Below, one piece after another: positions 1 to 7,210 of a DNA stretch of 64,000 nt. Under the pieces are notes generated by a model. It saw only the letters and a program-made list of their open reading frames with translations. It did not search any database and had not been told where the DNA came from. The stretch lies in assembly GCF_022812285.1 (NCBI RefSeq), contig NZ_CP093300.1, positions 1,302,001 to 1,366,000 of the forward strand, read 5' to 3'. Each line of letters starts with the position of its first letter. The stretch's first letter is position 1. Both the position numbers and the translations under genes were made by a program. The stretch comes from Alkalihalobacillus sp. LMS39 (GTDB lineage: Bacteria > Bacillota > Bacilli > Bacillales > Bacillaceae_F).

Positions 1-2
1 TA

Positions 3-161
3 ATGAACCCTCCATCTTTACAAGCAGGGGAGTTTGGACAATGGGTTGGTCTAACTAGTACGACACGAATTGGTCCCCCGCTATTCTCAGACCCTGTACC
101 AACAAGTGCATTATTTTTGTTATCTGATATGGTTTATGGAGATCCAATGCATTTTAGATAG
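3..161 (+). CDS. C-terminal end of an unidentified protein (truncated by window start)
   Basis: An open frame runs from the window edge to a TAG at 159-161 and gives about 52 residues rich in Pro, Ser and Thr (for example GPPLFSDPVPTSALFLL). The ATG at 3 is probably internal, because only two bases lie upstream and no ribosome binding site can be seen. A terminator-like hairpin follows at 174, which supports a real gene end. I do not recognise the family. Confidence 0.4.
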   Translation: MNPPSLQAGEFGQWVGLTSTTRIGPPLFSDPVPTSALFLLSDMVYGDPMHFR

Positions 162-173
162 AAATACATGACT

Positions 174-212
174 AAATAAGTCTATCAATATCATGTTGAA
201 GGCTTATTTTGT
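174..212 (+). terminator. Rho-independent terminator-like hairpin
   Basis: The arms AATAAGTCT and AGGCTTATT (one G-T pair) flank a loop of about 15 nt and are followed by TTTTGTGTTT. It lies just after the partial gene ending at 161. Confidence 0.5.
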
Positions 213-315
213 GTTTGATTATATATCAGTTATTAAGCATACTCTTTAATTAAGGGAGTTTTTTTATGTTTTTAAAAAGGAAATTAGTGTTAAAATGAAG
301 GTGGAAGGTGATATT

Positions 316-789
316 ATGATCCGAACATATCGAGCAGAAGATAAAGAGTACATAGTCAATGCTCATTATGATTTATACAACAGTGAATTTGGATACGACT
401 TATCTTTTCGTCATTTTATAGAAGAAAGTGTAAATGGATTTATCGAGCGGACCGATTGTTCTGAAAATATTTTTGTTTTAGAGAAAAGTGAAAAACAAAA
501 AGGATCCATTAGTATTAAAAAAGTGAATGACAAGACTGCCCAATTGGGTTTGTTTCTTGTTGACCCTAGTGTTCGAGGTGCAGGTTATGGCCTTAAATTA
601 GTCGAAGCAGCAATTAATTTCAGTAAAGAAAAAGGATATGAGAAGGTTATTCTTTGGACAAATAGTGAGTTGAAAGCAGCAAGGACAATTTATGAAAAGT
701 TTGGTTTTACATTAATGAAAACACAACCGCAAAAGTTGTCCGGTAAAGAACTAATTGAAGAAAAATGGGAGTTAATGTTGTTAAGTTAA
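316..789 (+). CDS. GNAT family N-acetyltransferase
   Basis: Predicted acetyl-CoA-dependent N-acetyltransferase of unknown substrate, 157 aa from the preferred start. The open frame extends up to an ATG at 295, but GGAAGGTG lies about 8 nt before the ATG at 316, and MIRTYRAED is a typical GNAT beginning. The acetyl-CoA loop is seen as VRGAGYGLKLV (Q/RxxGxG/A type) near residue 95, after the VDPSVRG strand. The C-terminal ARTIYEKFGF is the usual motif-B helix and strand. It is a monocistronic-looking accessory gene; the cupin gene follows 40 nt later in the same direction and may be cotranscribed. Confidence 0.85.
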   Translation: MIRTYRAEDKEYIVNAHYDLYNSEFGYDLSFRHFIEESVNGFIERTDCSENIFVLEKSEKQKGSISIKKVNDKTAQLGLFLVDPSVRGAGYGLKLVEAAINFSKEKGYEKVILWTNSELKAARTIYEKFGFTLMKTQPQKLSGKELIEEKWELMLLS

Positions 790-829
790 ACTAGTGTTTT
801 AAAGTAATTCAATTTTAGGGGAGAAATCC

Positions 830-1174
830 ATGAAAATCAGCAAAAATAATGCAGAACATTATAGTTGGGGAGAACATTGTGATGGTTGGCATTTAGTTAA
901 ACATAACGATTTAAGTATTATTCATGAACGGATGCCGCCTAATACATTTGAAGTAAGGCATTATCATGAGCGCTCTCGACAATTTTTCTTTGTTTTATCA
1001 GGCACTGCGACACTTGAAGTTGACGGTGTTTCAATACAATTACATCCACAAGAAGGATACGAAGTTCCTCCACTTGTTTCACACCAAATGTTTAATAATA
1101 CTAATCAAGATGTTGAATTTATTGTTACTTCTCAGCCAAATAGTAGAATCGATAGGGTTTTAATGAGTGGATAA
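830..1174 (+). CDS. Cupin domain-containing protein
   Basis: Small single-domain cupin, 114 aa. Cupin motif 1 is seen as RHYHERSRQFFFVLSG (HxH...Q/E...G) at about residues 43-58, and motif 2 around PPLVSHQMFNN with the second metal-ligand His. It is probably a metal-binding beta-barrel; the family gives no specific reaction. The start ATG at 830 has AGGGGAG a few bases upstream. It may be cotranscribed with the preceding acetyltransferase. A four-dyad repeat element and a terminator follow. Confidence 0.8.
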   Translation: MKISKNNAEHYSWGEHCDGWHLVKHNDLSIIHERMPPNTFEVRHYHERSRQFFFVLSGTATLEVDGVSIQLHPQEGYEVPPLVSHQMFNNTNQDVEFIVTSQPNSRIDRVLMSG

Positions 1175-1194
1175 AACGGAAAGAGCCAGCCTTA

Positions 1195-1373
1195 CGGACA
1201 TACATTCCGCTAACTCAATAAAAATTAGCTTTTTTCAAAAGCTATCGGACATACGTTCCGTTATATTAGAAAAATAGAATGGATGTAACACTCGTTTGGT
1301 CAAATAGCGGAACAGATGTCCGATAGCAATCAAAAACACCCCGTATTTCATGAAATAGCGGAATATATGTCCG
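1195..1373. repeat. Four-dyad intergenic element, copy A
   Basis: Contains CGGACATACATTCCG (1195), CGGACATACGTTCCG (1246), CGGAACAGATGTCCG (1308) and CGGAATATATGTCCG (1359). The first two and last two are in opposite orientation. Start-to-start spacings are 51, 62 and 51 bp. The flanks TTCCGCTA and AAATAGCGGAA make the outer ends complementary. The same architecture recurs in seven other intergenic regions of this window. No ORF or transposase lies inside. Confidence 0.9.
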
Positions 1374-1390
1374 ATACGCTCTGAGCACCG

Positions 1391-1422
1391 ACTCCTTTTA
1401 AGAATAAAGGAGTTCTTTTTTT
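1391..1422 (+). terminator. Rho-independent terminator
   Basis: ACTCCTTT, a short loop (TAAGAAT), AAAGGAGT, then a C and a run of T. It sits between repeat copy A and the next acetyltransferase gene. Confidence 0.7.
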
Positions 1423-1500
1423 ATTTTTAAAAGAATTTTAAGCTCATGTTGTGCTATAATCTCCAAAAATAGTAAAAAATCACGTAAAGGAGAGGGTTAG

Positions 1501-1986
1501 ATGAAAGTTACCGTTCGTAAAATGGTTCACGAAGATATAAAGCATGTTCAAGATGTGGCGAAAACGACTTGGCATGATACATACGATGGGTTAATTCCAA
1601 TAGAAGTACAAAACAATTTCTTGAGCTCAGCTTATAGTGATGAGGGAATGAGACATCGCTTAGAAAGGTCTTTTTTATATGTAGCGGAAGTTGATGAGAA
1701 AATTGTTGGTTTTGCAAATTTTTCCCCAGTAAAAGAAGACGGAAAAGTGGAACTTGGCGCGATATATCTTTACCCAGAATTTCAAGGTAATGGGATAGGT
1801 TCAGCATTGTTACAACATGCGATCAAAGAATTAGACGGGATAAAAGAGATATATATAAATGTTGAAAAAGATAATAGAATTGGAAAAGCGTTTTATGATG
1901 CAAGAGGATTTGAAGTCATTAGTGAGTTTGATGACAATTTCGGTGGATATACCTTTAATACAGTACGGATGGTACTGAAAATATAG
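1501..1986 (+). CDS. GNAT family N-acetyltransferase
   Basis: Predicted acetyl-CoA N-acetyltransferase, 161 aa, substrate unknown. The N-terminal VRKMVHEDIKHVQDVAKTTW is the usual first GNAT strand and helix. The acetyl-CoA binding loop is FQGNGIGSALL (QxxGxG) near residue 95, preceded by ELGAIYLYPE. The C-terminal NRIGKAFYDARGFEV is the usual terminal segment. AAGGAGAGGG lies about 6 nt before the ATG. A small gene follows 28 nt downstream on the same strand. Confidence 0.88.
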   Translation: MKVTVRKMVHEDIKHVQDVAKTTWHDTYDGLIPIEVQNNFLSSAYSDEGMRHRLERSFLYVAEVDEKIVGFANFSPVKEDGKVELGAIYLYPEFQGNGIGSALLQHAIKELDGIKEIYINVEKDNRIGKAFYDARGFEVISEFDDNFGGYTFNTVRMVLKI

Positions 1987-2014
1987 TATGTACTTATTAG
2001 GGAGTTGAGTTTCA

Positions 2015-2326
2015 ATGAAAATCATTACGCTGTGTGGCTCTACTAAGTTTAAAAAACAATTCGAAAAAGCGAATGCCTATTTGACACTACAAGGAAACAT
2101 TGTGATAAGTCTTGGTTTCTTTGAACAAAGCGAGGGAATTGAAATTACAAAAGAACAAGCCACTTTATTTGAAAACATCCATTATGAAAAAATTAATATG
2201 TCAGATGAAATCTTCGTTATTGATGTGAACGGATATATTGGAAACAGTACAAAAAAAGAAATAGAGCATGCCAAACGGCAAGGAAAAACAATTCGTTACT
2301 ATTCCGAGAGTGAAATAAAGGAATGA
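2015..2326 (+). CDS. Small nucleoside-deoxyribosyltransferase-like (DUF4406-type) protein
   Basis: 103 aa. The N-terminus MKIITLCGSTKF, a later IHYEKINMSDEIFVIDVNGYIG and the STKKEIEHAKRQGK segment match the Rossmann-like fold of nucleoside 2-deoxyribosyltransferase-related small proteins. The catalytic role is not established for this short version, so a nucleotide-binding or nucleoside-processing role is only inferred. AGGGAG precedes the ATG at a normal distance. It is probably cotranscribed with the upstream acetyltransferase. Confidence 0.65.
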   Translation: MKIITLCGSTKFKKQFEKANAYLTLQGNIVISLGFFEQSEGIEITKEQATLFENIHYEKINMSDEIFVIDVNGYIGNSTKKEIEHAKRQGKTIRYYSESEIKE

Positions 2327-2361
2327 GCGTTTTATAAAGATCTAGAGGACAGGGGAGACCG

Positions 2362-2466
2362 ATGAAGAAAATCAATTATTCTATTGTTGATGTGTTTACA
2401 AAGGGGAAGTATACGGGAAATCAACTAGCTGTTTTTAAGAATACCAATAATATTTCAGGTTTTTAA
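2362..2466 (+). pseudogene. Truncated PhzF-family protein (N-terminal remnant)
   Basis: A good Shine-Dalgarno (AGGGGAG) and ATG begin a 34-residue frame, MKKINYSIVDVFT... with TGNQLAVF, the highly recognisable N-terminus of PhzF-like isomerases (normally near 300 aa, with a catalytic Glu just after this region). The frame ends at TAA 2464-2466 and nothing PhzF-like follows. This is a deletion remnant. Confidence 0.75.
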
Positions 2467-2556
2467 GTGAGAATAGTATTTATACTCCATTAGGAAAATA
2501 GTGTTAAAATTAAAAGGCACAAAAGTAGAAAAACATATATAGAGGAGAAATTACTC

Positions 2557-2868
2557 ATGATTGGTTGGTTAAATATTGGTAGCTTAGTACTTGGTTTAAT
2601 AGCTTGGATATTACCTGTTGTTGTTCTTATGAGAAAGGAAAAGAGTGGTAATAATAAATTAGTCGTTTTCTCCATTTTGAGCTTTAGTTGTTGTGGTGTT
2701 GCGTTGTGCTTCCAGATGTACTATAACTATCATCTAGTAATAATTGAGGATTGGTCAGCTCTGATGGATACAATGGGTGGAGTCGCGGTTGCGGCGACAG
2801 TTTTGCTTGTTGTTACGATCGCATTGAATACAATGACTTTGGTCGTTAATCGAAAAAAAGCAAACTAG
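2557..2868 (+). CDS. Small integral membrane protein, unknown function
   Basis: 103 aa with three hydrophobic segments, at about residues 5-25, 35-55 and 75-97. It contains GSLVLGLIAWILP and the conserved-looking YNYHLVIIEDWSALMDTMGG. Relatives of this kind are common in Bacillaceae and sometimes carry a cytochrome-oxidase-subunit-4-like label, which the sequence does not justify here. AGAGGAG precedes the ATG. It stands alone between a PhzF remnant and another hypothetical gene. Confidence 0.7.
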   Translation: MIGWLNIGSLVLGLIAWILPVVVLMRKEKSGNNKLVVFSILSFSCCGVALCFQMYYNYHLVIIEDWSALMDTMGGVAVAATVLLVVTIALNTMTLVVNRKKAN

Positions 2869-2941
2869 CAAGAGGAATATCATTTAAATAAGGATTGAAA
2901 AAAATGAAGTGTTTGTTAGGACGATTATTGAGGTTAATAAC

Positions 2942-3451
2942 ATGAGTGATATGATAAGCGCTTCTACTAATAAAATAAATTTCGAATACGAGTTTACAAG
3001 TGAAAGAGGAGTAATCTCCAACAAACAAAAAAGAGATGTTCCTTCTATTTTGGCAGTAGATGCCTTGTTAACAATAAAAATAAATAATGTACTATATTTT
3101 GAAGCGGAACTAGCGATTTTAGAATTTTACAAGGCTCTTTTTAAGTGGAAAGAAAAAATTAAGAATGATGTTATACCCGAATTTCACTACTATACGATTG
3201 AATATGACGACTATGAAGATGGAGCTATTCTTTCATTGCTGCCATTTTCAGATAAAGCAAGAGTGAAAACGATATGGGCAGAAGCAGAGCTTTATAATGT
3301 TTTTGGATTAGATTATGTCGTGTCTGAATTTTGTGAGTTAGAGCAAAAGTTAAGAATAGATATAGAACGCTTCTTTCATATCCGTTTGGACTCATTTTTA
3401 AAGCATATTCCTTATTGTAACAGTGAAAGTAAGTTAGTGTGGGCTTACTAG
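2942..3451 (+). CDS. Hypothetical protein
   Basis: 169 aa from the ATG at 2942, chosen because GAGG lies about 8 nt upstream; the frame itself is open from 2909. It is soluble and acidic, with no signal peptide or membrane segment and a Trp/Tyr/Phe-rich middle (PEFHYYTIEYDDYEDGA). I do not recognise the family. The gap of roughly 70 nt after the preceding membrane-protein gene leaves cotranscription open. Confidence 0.6.
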   Translation: MSDMISASTNKINFEYEFTSERGVISNKQKRDVPSILAVDALLTIKINNVLYFEAELAILEFYKALFKWKEKIKNDVIPEFHYYTIEYDDYEDGAILSLLPFSDKARVKTIWAEAELYNVFGLDYVVSEFCELEQKLRIDIERFFHIRLDSFLKHIPYCNSESKLVWAY

Positions 3452-3498
3452 ATATGGGCACTAAATAAAACAATTTCATATAAAAAGTAGGTAACTGA

Positions 3499-4314
3499 AT
3501 GGAGCTTATTACTGAAAAACTATTGTTTATCGCTTTTTTTATTTTTATTATTCATTCAATTGAAACATTAGCATATGCGGTAAGGTTGTCAGGTGCGAGA
3601 GTTAAATTGATAGCGTCAGCTTTATCTCTTTTTAACATCATGGTCATCGTTTCAAGACTGGCTAATATGATGCAACAGCCTTTCACGGGGAGTTTAATTG
3701 ATACGGCACCACAAGTAAATACGCTAGAGTTTGTAGAAGCACAATTTCGGATATTGATTGGTGCCTCAACGATTGGAACACTATTTGGGATTCTTCTACT
3801 TCCTACTTTCATCGCTTTATTTTCAAGAGCGATTATCCATTTGTCAGAAGAAAAAGGGTCAGTACCTTCTTTAATGAAAAGAATCTTTTCGTTGCATTAC
3901 ATAAAGCGTGGCATAACTCATTTTAGTTTACCTAAATTTTCTTATTTGCGTGATACAAAGGTTAAAGATATTCCTATCAATTTATTTTGCATAAACATGG
4001 TCATTACAGCAATTTATACAATCGGTGTATTATCTGCATTATATGCAGCTTTATTAGCGCCGGAAAGAGCGTCTACTGCGATTATGGCATCTGGATTAAT
4101 TAATGGAATAGCAACGATCCTTTTAGTTGTTTTCATTGACCCGAAAATTTCTGTCATCGCAGACGATGTAGTGAATAAAAAAGGAAGTTACAATAAATTG
4201 AAAAGTATGTCACTAATGATGGTAACGTCAAGATTACTAGGCACAGTGCTTGCGCAATTATTATTCATATGGGGAGCAAAATATATCGCTTGGTTTACAA
4301 CGTTTATTGTTTAA
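3499..4314 (+). CDS. amj: Amj-type lipid II flippase (DUF2837)
   Basis: 271-aa polytopic membrane protein. The N-terminus LLFIAFFIFIIHSIETLAYAVRLSG and the overall length match Amj (YdaH) of Bacillus subtilis, the alternate to MurJ that moves lipid II across the cytoplasmic membrane during peptidoglycan synthesis. Several hydrophobic segments are visible, at about residues 5-25, 40-55, 85-110, 160-185, 195-215 and 245-265. The start ATG follows AGTAGGTAACTGA, a moderate binding site. In B. subtilis amj is induced by cell-envelope stress through sigma-M; I could not identify such a promoter here. Confidence 0.85.
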   Translation: MELITEKLLFIAFFIFIIHSIETLAYAVRLSGARVKLIASALSLFNIMVIVSRLANMMQQPFTGSLIDTAPQVNTLEFVEAQFRILIGASTIGTLFGILLLPTFIALFSRAIIHLSEEKGSVPSLMKRIFSLHYIKRGITHFSLPKFSYLRDTKVKDIPINLFCINMVITAIYTIGVLSALYAALLAPERASTAIMASGLINGIATILLVVFIDPKISVIADDVVNKKGSYNKLKSMSLMMVTSRLLGTVLAQLLFIWGAKYIAWFTTFIV

Positions 4315-4363
4315 GATTTTGGAAGAATGAGTTTTTAAATCTATCGGAGAAAGAGGATGCTAA

Positions 4364-4960
4364 ATGAAAAAAGTTGTAGGTGTTTTTCTCATCATTATAC
4401 TATTCATTGCAGGTTGTAATCATGATCTTGATTTAGTAGATACTCAACAGAATGAAATAAAAGAGCTTAAGGAAAAAATGGCAAATCTTGAAGACACCGT
4501 GAAACAGCAACAAGAGATCATTACTGAACTAAAGAGTGATTTTTCTTACTTAAGAGATTTCACAGAAGATGAACTAACTTTGTATGAAGTTTTTTTAGAA
4601 GAAAAAGATGTGCAGCAACTTTCAAATTTATCTCCGGAAAAAATCGTCTTGCTTTATTTTCACTCCGTTGTCATTGACGATGTAGAGTCCATTTATTTAC
4701 TGACCTATAATGATGGAACATTACCTGAACTATCTATATTTAAAGATAAGTACTATAGTGATGGACTCCATACTAAAGACTTGGAAACGACGCTTGACTT
4801 TAGAGATTATAATTCACTTGAAATTAAAGATGATAATAGTAATGAAAACGAAGCAGTTGTCGAAATAGGAGTAAGCTATGGACATTTTCACTCTGTAGAA
4901 GTGAGAGGGTTAAAACAAGAAGACGGAATTTGGAAAATGGATATCTTACCGTTGTTATAG
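4364..4960 (+). CDS. Putative lipoprotein with N-terminal coiled coil
   Basis: 198 aa. A lipoprotein signal peptide with lipobox IAGC (Cys about residue 18) is followed by a heptad-rich stretch at about residues 25-60 (EIKELKEKMANLEDTVKQQQ). The C-terminal domain of about 130 residues resembles small NTF2-like or stress lipoprotein folds in pattern, but I cannot assign a family. It is probably anchored on the outer face of the membrane. GGAGAAAGAGG lies upstream of the ATG. A small membrane-protein gene follows after 39 nt. Confidence 0.75.
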   Translation: MKKVVGVFLIIILFIAGCNHDLDLVDTQQNEIKELKEKMANLEDTVKQQQEIITELKSDFSYLRDFTEDELTLYEVFLEEKDVQQLSNLSPEKIVLLYFHSVVIDDVESIYLLTYNDGTLPELSIFKDKYYSDGLHTKDLETTLDFRDYNSLEIKDDNSNENEAVVEIGVSYGHFHSVEVRGLKQEDGIWKMDILPLL

Positions 4961-4999
4961 TATTTGGTAAAAAAAGAGAGAAAAAAGAGGAGAGGAAAC

Positions 5000-5215
5000 A
5001 TGTATCTAGTATTATCAATAGTTGTAAGTACAATCATTGGATTATTTCTTATATTTTTGATGGGGCCATATTTTGGAGGGGCTATTGCCTTTGGATTAAT
5101 TTTAGGCTGTTTGTTAAGGGGAGTTTATTTGTTGAATGAGATTCATAAGAAAATGGGACTTCAAAAGGATAAGGCACAAAAGGTGTATGAGGAGTATCTA
5201 GAGAAAAGGGAGTAG
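5000..5215 (+). CDS. Small membrane protein
   Basis: 71 aa from the ATG at 5000, preceded by GAGGAGAGG at ideal spacing; the longer frame from 4964 is unlikely. Two close hydrophobic segments cover about residues 2-45, with a Gly-rich MGPYFGGAIAFG turn, followed by a charged tail (KMGLQKDKAQKVYEEYLEKRE). Function unknown. It probably shares a transcript with the upstream lipoprotein. Confidence 0.65.
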   Translation: MYLVLSIVVSTIIGLFLIFLMGPYFGGAIAFGLILGCLLRGVYLLNEIHKKMGLQKDKAQKVYEEYLEKRE

Positions 5216-5353
5216 TCCTTTTTTTCTTTATATTGGATAAAAGCGAGTTGCTTTGTTGTAATTCGTTTTTTGCACAAAATGAATAAATTTTAAATAAGAC
5301 CCACCCTAAGCCAAGTGGAATTGAATTTAAGAACTATTGTATTACGCAGTTGA

Positions 5354-5512
5354 ATAAAAAATGATTTTCAATTTCTTTTGAAAATGCTTGAGGAGAAAAA
5401 ACTAAAACCATATATAGACAGAGTCTATGAAATGCATGAAGTTGTTGAAGCTCACCGATATGTTGATAAAGGGCATAAACGAGGTAATGTGGTTTTACAA
5501 ATTAATGCTTAA
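5354..5512 (+). pseudogene. C-terminal remnant of a zinc-type alcohol dehydrogenase/quinone oxidoreductase
   Basis: In frame from about 5354 to TAA 5510-5512 the sequence reads ...LLKMLEEKKLKPYIDRVY, then MHEVVEAHRYVDKGHKRGNV. This is the characteristic C-terminal end of MDR-superfamily NAD(P)H:quinone reductases and alcohol dehydrogenases. Nothing upstream encodes the remaining 250 or more residues and a TGA lies just before, so this is a decayed 3' end. Confidence 0.75.
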
Positions 5513-5568
5513 CCATCAACTCTTCAATGCGAATAGTGAAATGTAAAAAATAAAAATGTACAATGCAA

Positions 5569-5604
5569 GGAACAATCTCGTTATTTGAGAATTGTTCTTT
5601 TTTC
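5569..5604 (+). terminator. Rho-independent terminator
   Basis: GAACAATCTC, loop, GAGAATTGTTC with one mismatch, then TTTTTTC. It sits after the dehydrogenase remnant and is probably the original terminator of that lost gene. Confidence 0.6.
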
Positions 5605-5658
5605 TTTGTGAAACAAAATGTTGAAAAGTTCGTCTAATGGGATGAAGGAGGTTGTTTT

Positions 5659-6177
5659 ATGAAAATGATGCTAATTTGTTTCGTTGCAATTGGAGTGTTA
5701 TTAGGATGTTCAAATGAAACGACTCTTGAGGAGAATTGGGAAGAAAGTTCAACGTTTTCGCTCCCAGTTACTTTTGGAGATGGGACAAAAGGAGATTATA
5801 TATTTATTGGCGAGAAAGAAAAAATTGCTATCCAAATAGGATCCGGTGTGGAAGGAGAAGTGGTAACTCGACCAATTATCGCAGGTGAACCGCATAAATA
5901 TATGTGGTATTTTTGGGGTGAACAAGATGAGATACGGGGAAAGTTAAAAGTTGTCGGTATTAATGAAAATGGGGAAGAACACAAAGTACTATTGATCGAC
6001 AGACAAAAAGTATGGGAGTATCCCCCTATTGGGATAAATCCTCTTAATGGAGCGGATACACATACTCCATCAGGCATGGAATTTCCAACACCAGGATTGT
6101 GGAAATTAGAAGTTCATATAGGGGATAACTTTTTTGGTGACATCATAGTCAATGTAGAGGAACGCTTTGAAAATTAG
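5659..6177 (+). CDS. Putative lipoprotein, DUF4871-like
   Basis: 172 aa. The signal peptide ends in the lipobox VLLGC (Cys about residue 16). The mature domain has EPHKYMWYFWG and a C-terminal PSGMEFPTPGLWKLEVHIGD, the pattern of DUF4871-type beta-rich Bacillus lipoproteins. Function is unknown; it is presumably displayed on the outside of the membrane. GAAGGAGG lies 6-8 nt before the ATG. Confidence 0.75.
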   Translation: MKMMLICFVAIGVLLGCSNETTLEENWEESSTFSLPVTFGDGTKGDYIFIGEKEKIAIQIGSGVEGEVVTRPIIAGEPHKYMWYFWGEQDEIRGKLKVVGINENGEEHKVLLIDRQKVWEYPPIGINPLNGADTHTPSGMEFPTPGLWKLEVHIGDNFFGDIIVNVEERFEN

Positions 6178-6201
6178 AAACAGTCGGAGAGGGAAAGGAG
6201 G

Positions 6202-6593
6202 ATACTAGAAATAGTACCGTATGATAACGGTTGGCCTGATAAATTTAAAGTAGAGTTTGAAAAGCTAAAAGAAGTATTTGGTGAAGAACTTTTGAGTATA
6301 AATCATATTGGCAGTACTTCTATCCATATTTATCAAGCAGGAGCAAAAGAACTGGCAAAGCATCTAGCATTCAGAGATTATTTAATTGCAACTAACATCG
6401 AGTTAGAAAAGTATAGGCTTTAAAGCAATCATTGCTTCAAGAATATGGAGAGGACATAAAAGGATATCAGGAAAGGAAAGCCCCACTCGTGAAGGTTTTG
6501 ACGGAAAAAGCGCTTAAGTGGGCTAATGAATTGCAAACGAAGAGTATTCGTGGATTGAAAGCAGAGATTTTGGTAAAATTGGTGGAGAGTTGA
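6202..6593 (+). pseudogene. Degenerate GrpB (UPF0157) family gene
   Basis: Preceded by AAAGGAGG but without a normal start codon. The frame reads EIVPYDNGWPDKF... then HIGSTSI, the N-terminal GrpB signature. It then jumps directly to HIYQAGAKELAKHLAFRDYL, so roughly the middle third, including the usual PGLxxKPIID motif, is missing. After TAA at 6421 the remaining C-terminus (KQSLLQEYGEDIKGYQ, EKALKWANE) continues in another frame to TGA 6591-6593. Both an internal deletion and a -1 frameshift are present, so it is clearly dead. Confidence 0.75.
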
Positions 6594-6666
6594 GAGCTTT
6601 CTTACACCGAAATATACTTTTGAGCTATTCTCTTAAACTAGCATGTCTAGAATAAAGGGTGATGTA

Positions 6667-6831
6667 ATGGAAGGAATCAAGCACGGATTAGTGCTTTTAT
6701 TTGTAATCATGGTTATAGCCCTATTTTTTTCATTAGTAAGATTAATCGTAAAATATTGGTTAGATGATTTTTATCAGAATCTTTACAGGAAGTCTAGTCG
6801 CTTACTTAAAAAGATTGTTCGAAAAAACTAG
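6667..6831 (+). CDS. Small single-span membrane protein
   Basis: 54 aa from the ATG at 6667, with AAGGGTGAT just upstream (the frame is open from 6643). One transmembrane helix covers about residues 7-28 (LVLLFVIMVIALFFSLV), followed by a strongly basic C-terminus (RKSSRLLKKIVRKN). Function unknown. It lies between a dead grpB gene and a repeat element, so coding status is only moderately sure. Confidence 0.45.
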   Translation: MEGIKHGLVLLFVIMVIALFFSLVRLIVKYWLDDFYQNLYRKSSRLLKKIVRKN

Positions 6832-6855
6832 CAATTGTTATGGTGGATGACGTAT

Positions 6856-7034
6856 CGGACATTTATTCCGCTATTTTTTTGGAAATGCGCACTGTAGGAC
6901 TTTTAACGGACTCCTGTTCCGTTATTTCGCCAATACAAGGTTGATAACAGCTGATTTTTCAATAATAACGGAACCAATGTCCGATAGAACTTCAGAAACG
7001 TTGATTTTTAGCAAAATAGCGGAACTGGTGTCCG
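6856..7034. repeat. Four-dyad intergenic element, copy B
   Basis: Dyads start at 6856 (CGGACATTTATTCCG), 6907 (CGGACTCCTGTTCCG), 6969 (CGGAACCAATGTCCG) and 7020 (CGGAACTGGTGTCCG). Spacing is 51/62/51, identical to copy A, although the sequence between dyads has diverged. Confidence 0.9.
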
Positions 7035-7065
7035 TATGATTTGTGATATTAGCTGTTGACAAGTT

Positions 7066-7095
7066 ACATTCCTTCGATAAGGAATGTTTTTTTTT
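7066..7095 (+). terminator. Rho-independent terminator
   Basis: ACATTCCTT, CGAT loop, AAGGAATGT, then eight or more T. It lies immediately downstream of repeat copy B and would stop transcription crossing the element from the left. Confidence 0.8.
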
Positions 7096-7107
7096 GTCCG
7101 TCCAAAT

Positions 7108-7140
7108 AAGGAATAAAATGTTAGAATGAACATACATGTT
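7108..7140 (+). promoter_or_regulatory. Duplicated upstream box, copy 1
   Basis: AAGGAATAAAATGTTAGAAT followed by GAACATACATGTT. A near-identical 31-bp copy sits at 8147-8177 before the next gene. The core AACAT-AC-ATGTT is an inverted repeat. It may be a promoter or operator shared by the two genes. Confidence 0.4.
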
Positions 7141-7210
7141 TCACAATGATGATTACATAGAGAGTATAAGACAAAGGCCGGTAGTGGTGAAATGTTTAGG
7201 GGGATTGGGA

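Noticed and set aside
1195-1373. Four-dyad elements as insertion sequences
   Set aside because: No transposase, no coding capacity and no consistent terminal target duplication visible; a non-autonomous element remains possible.
7136-7210. Upstream ATG start for the membrane protein
   Set aside because: No ribosome binding site, and the ATG lies in a box duplicated in non-coding DNA at 8147. GTG 7211 has AGGGGG at good spacing.
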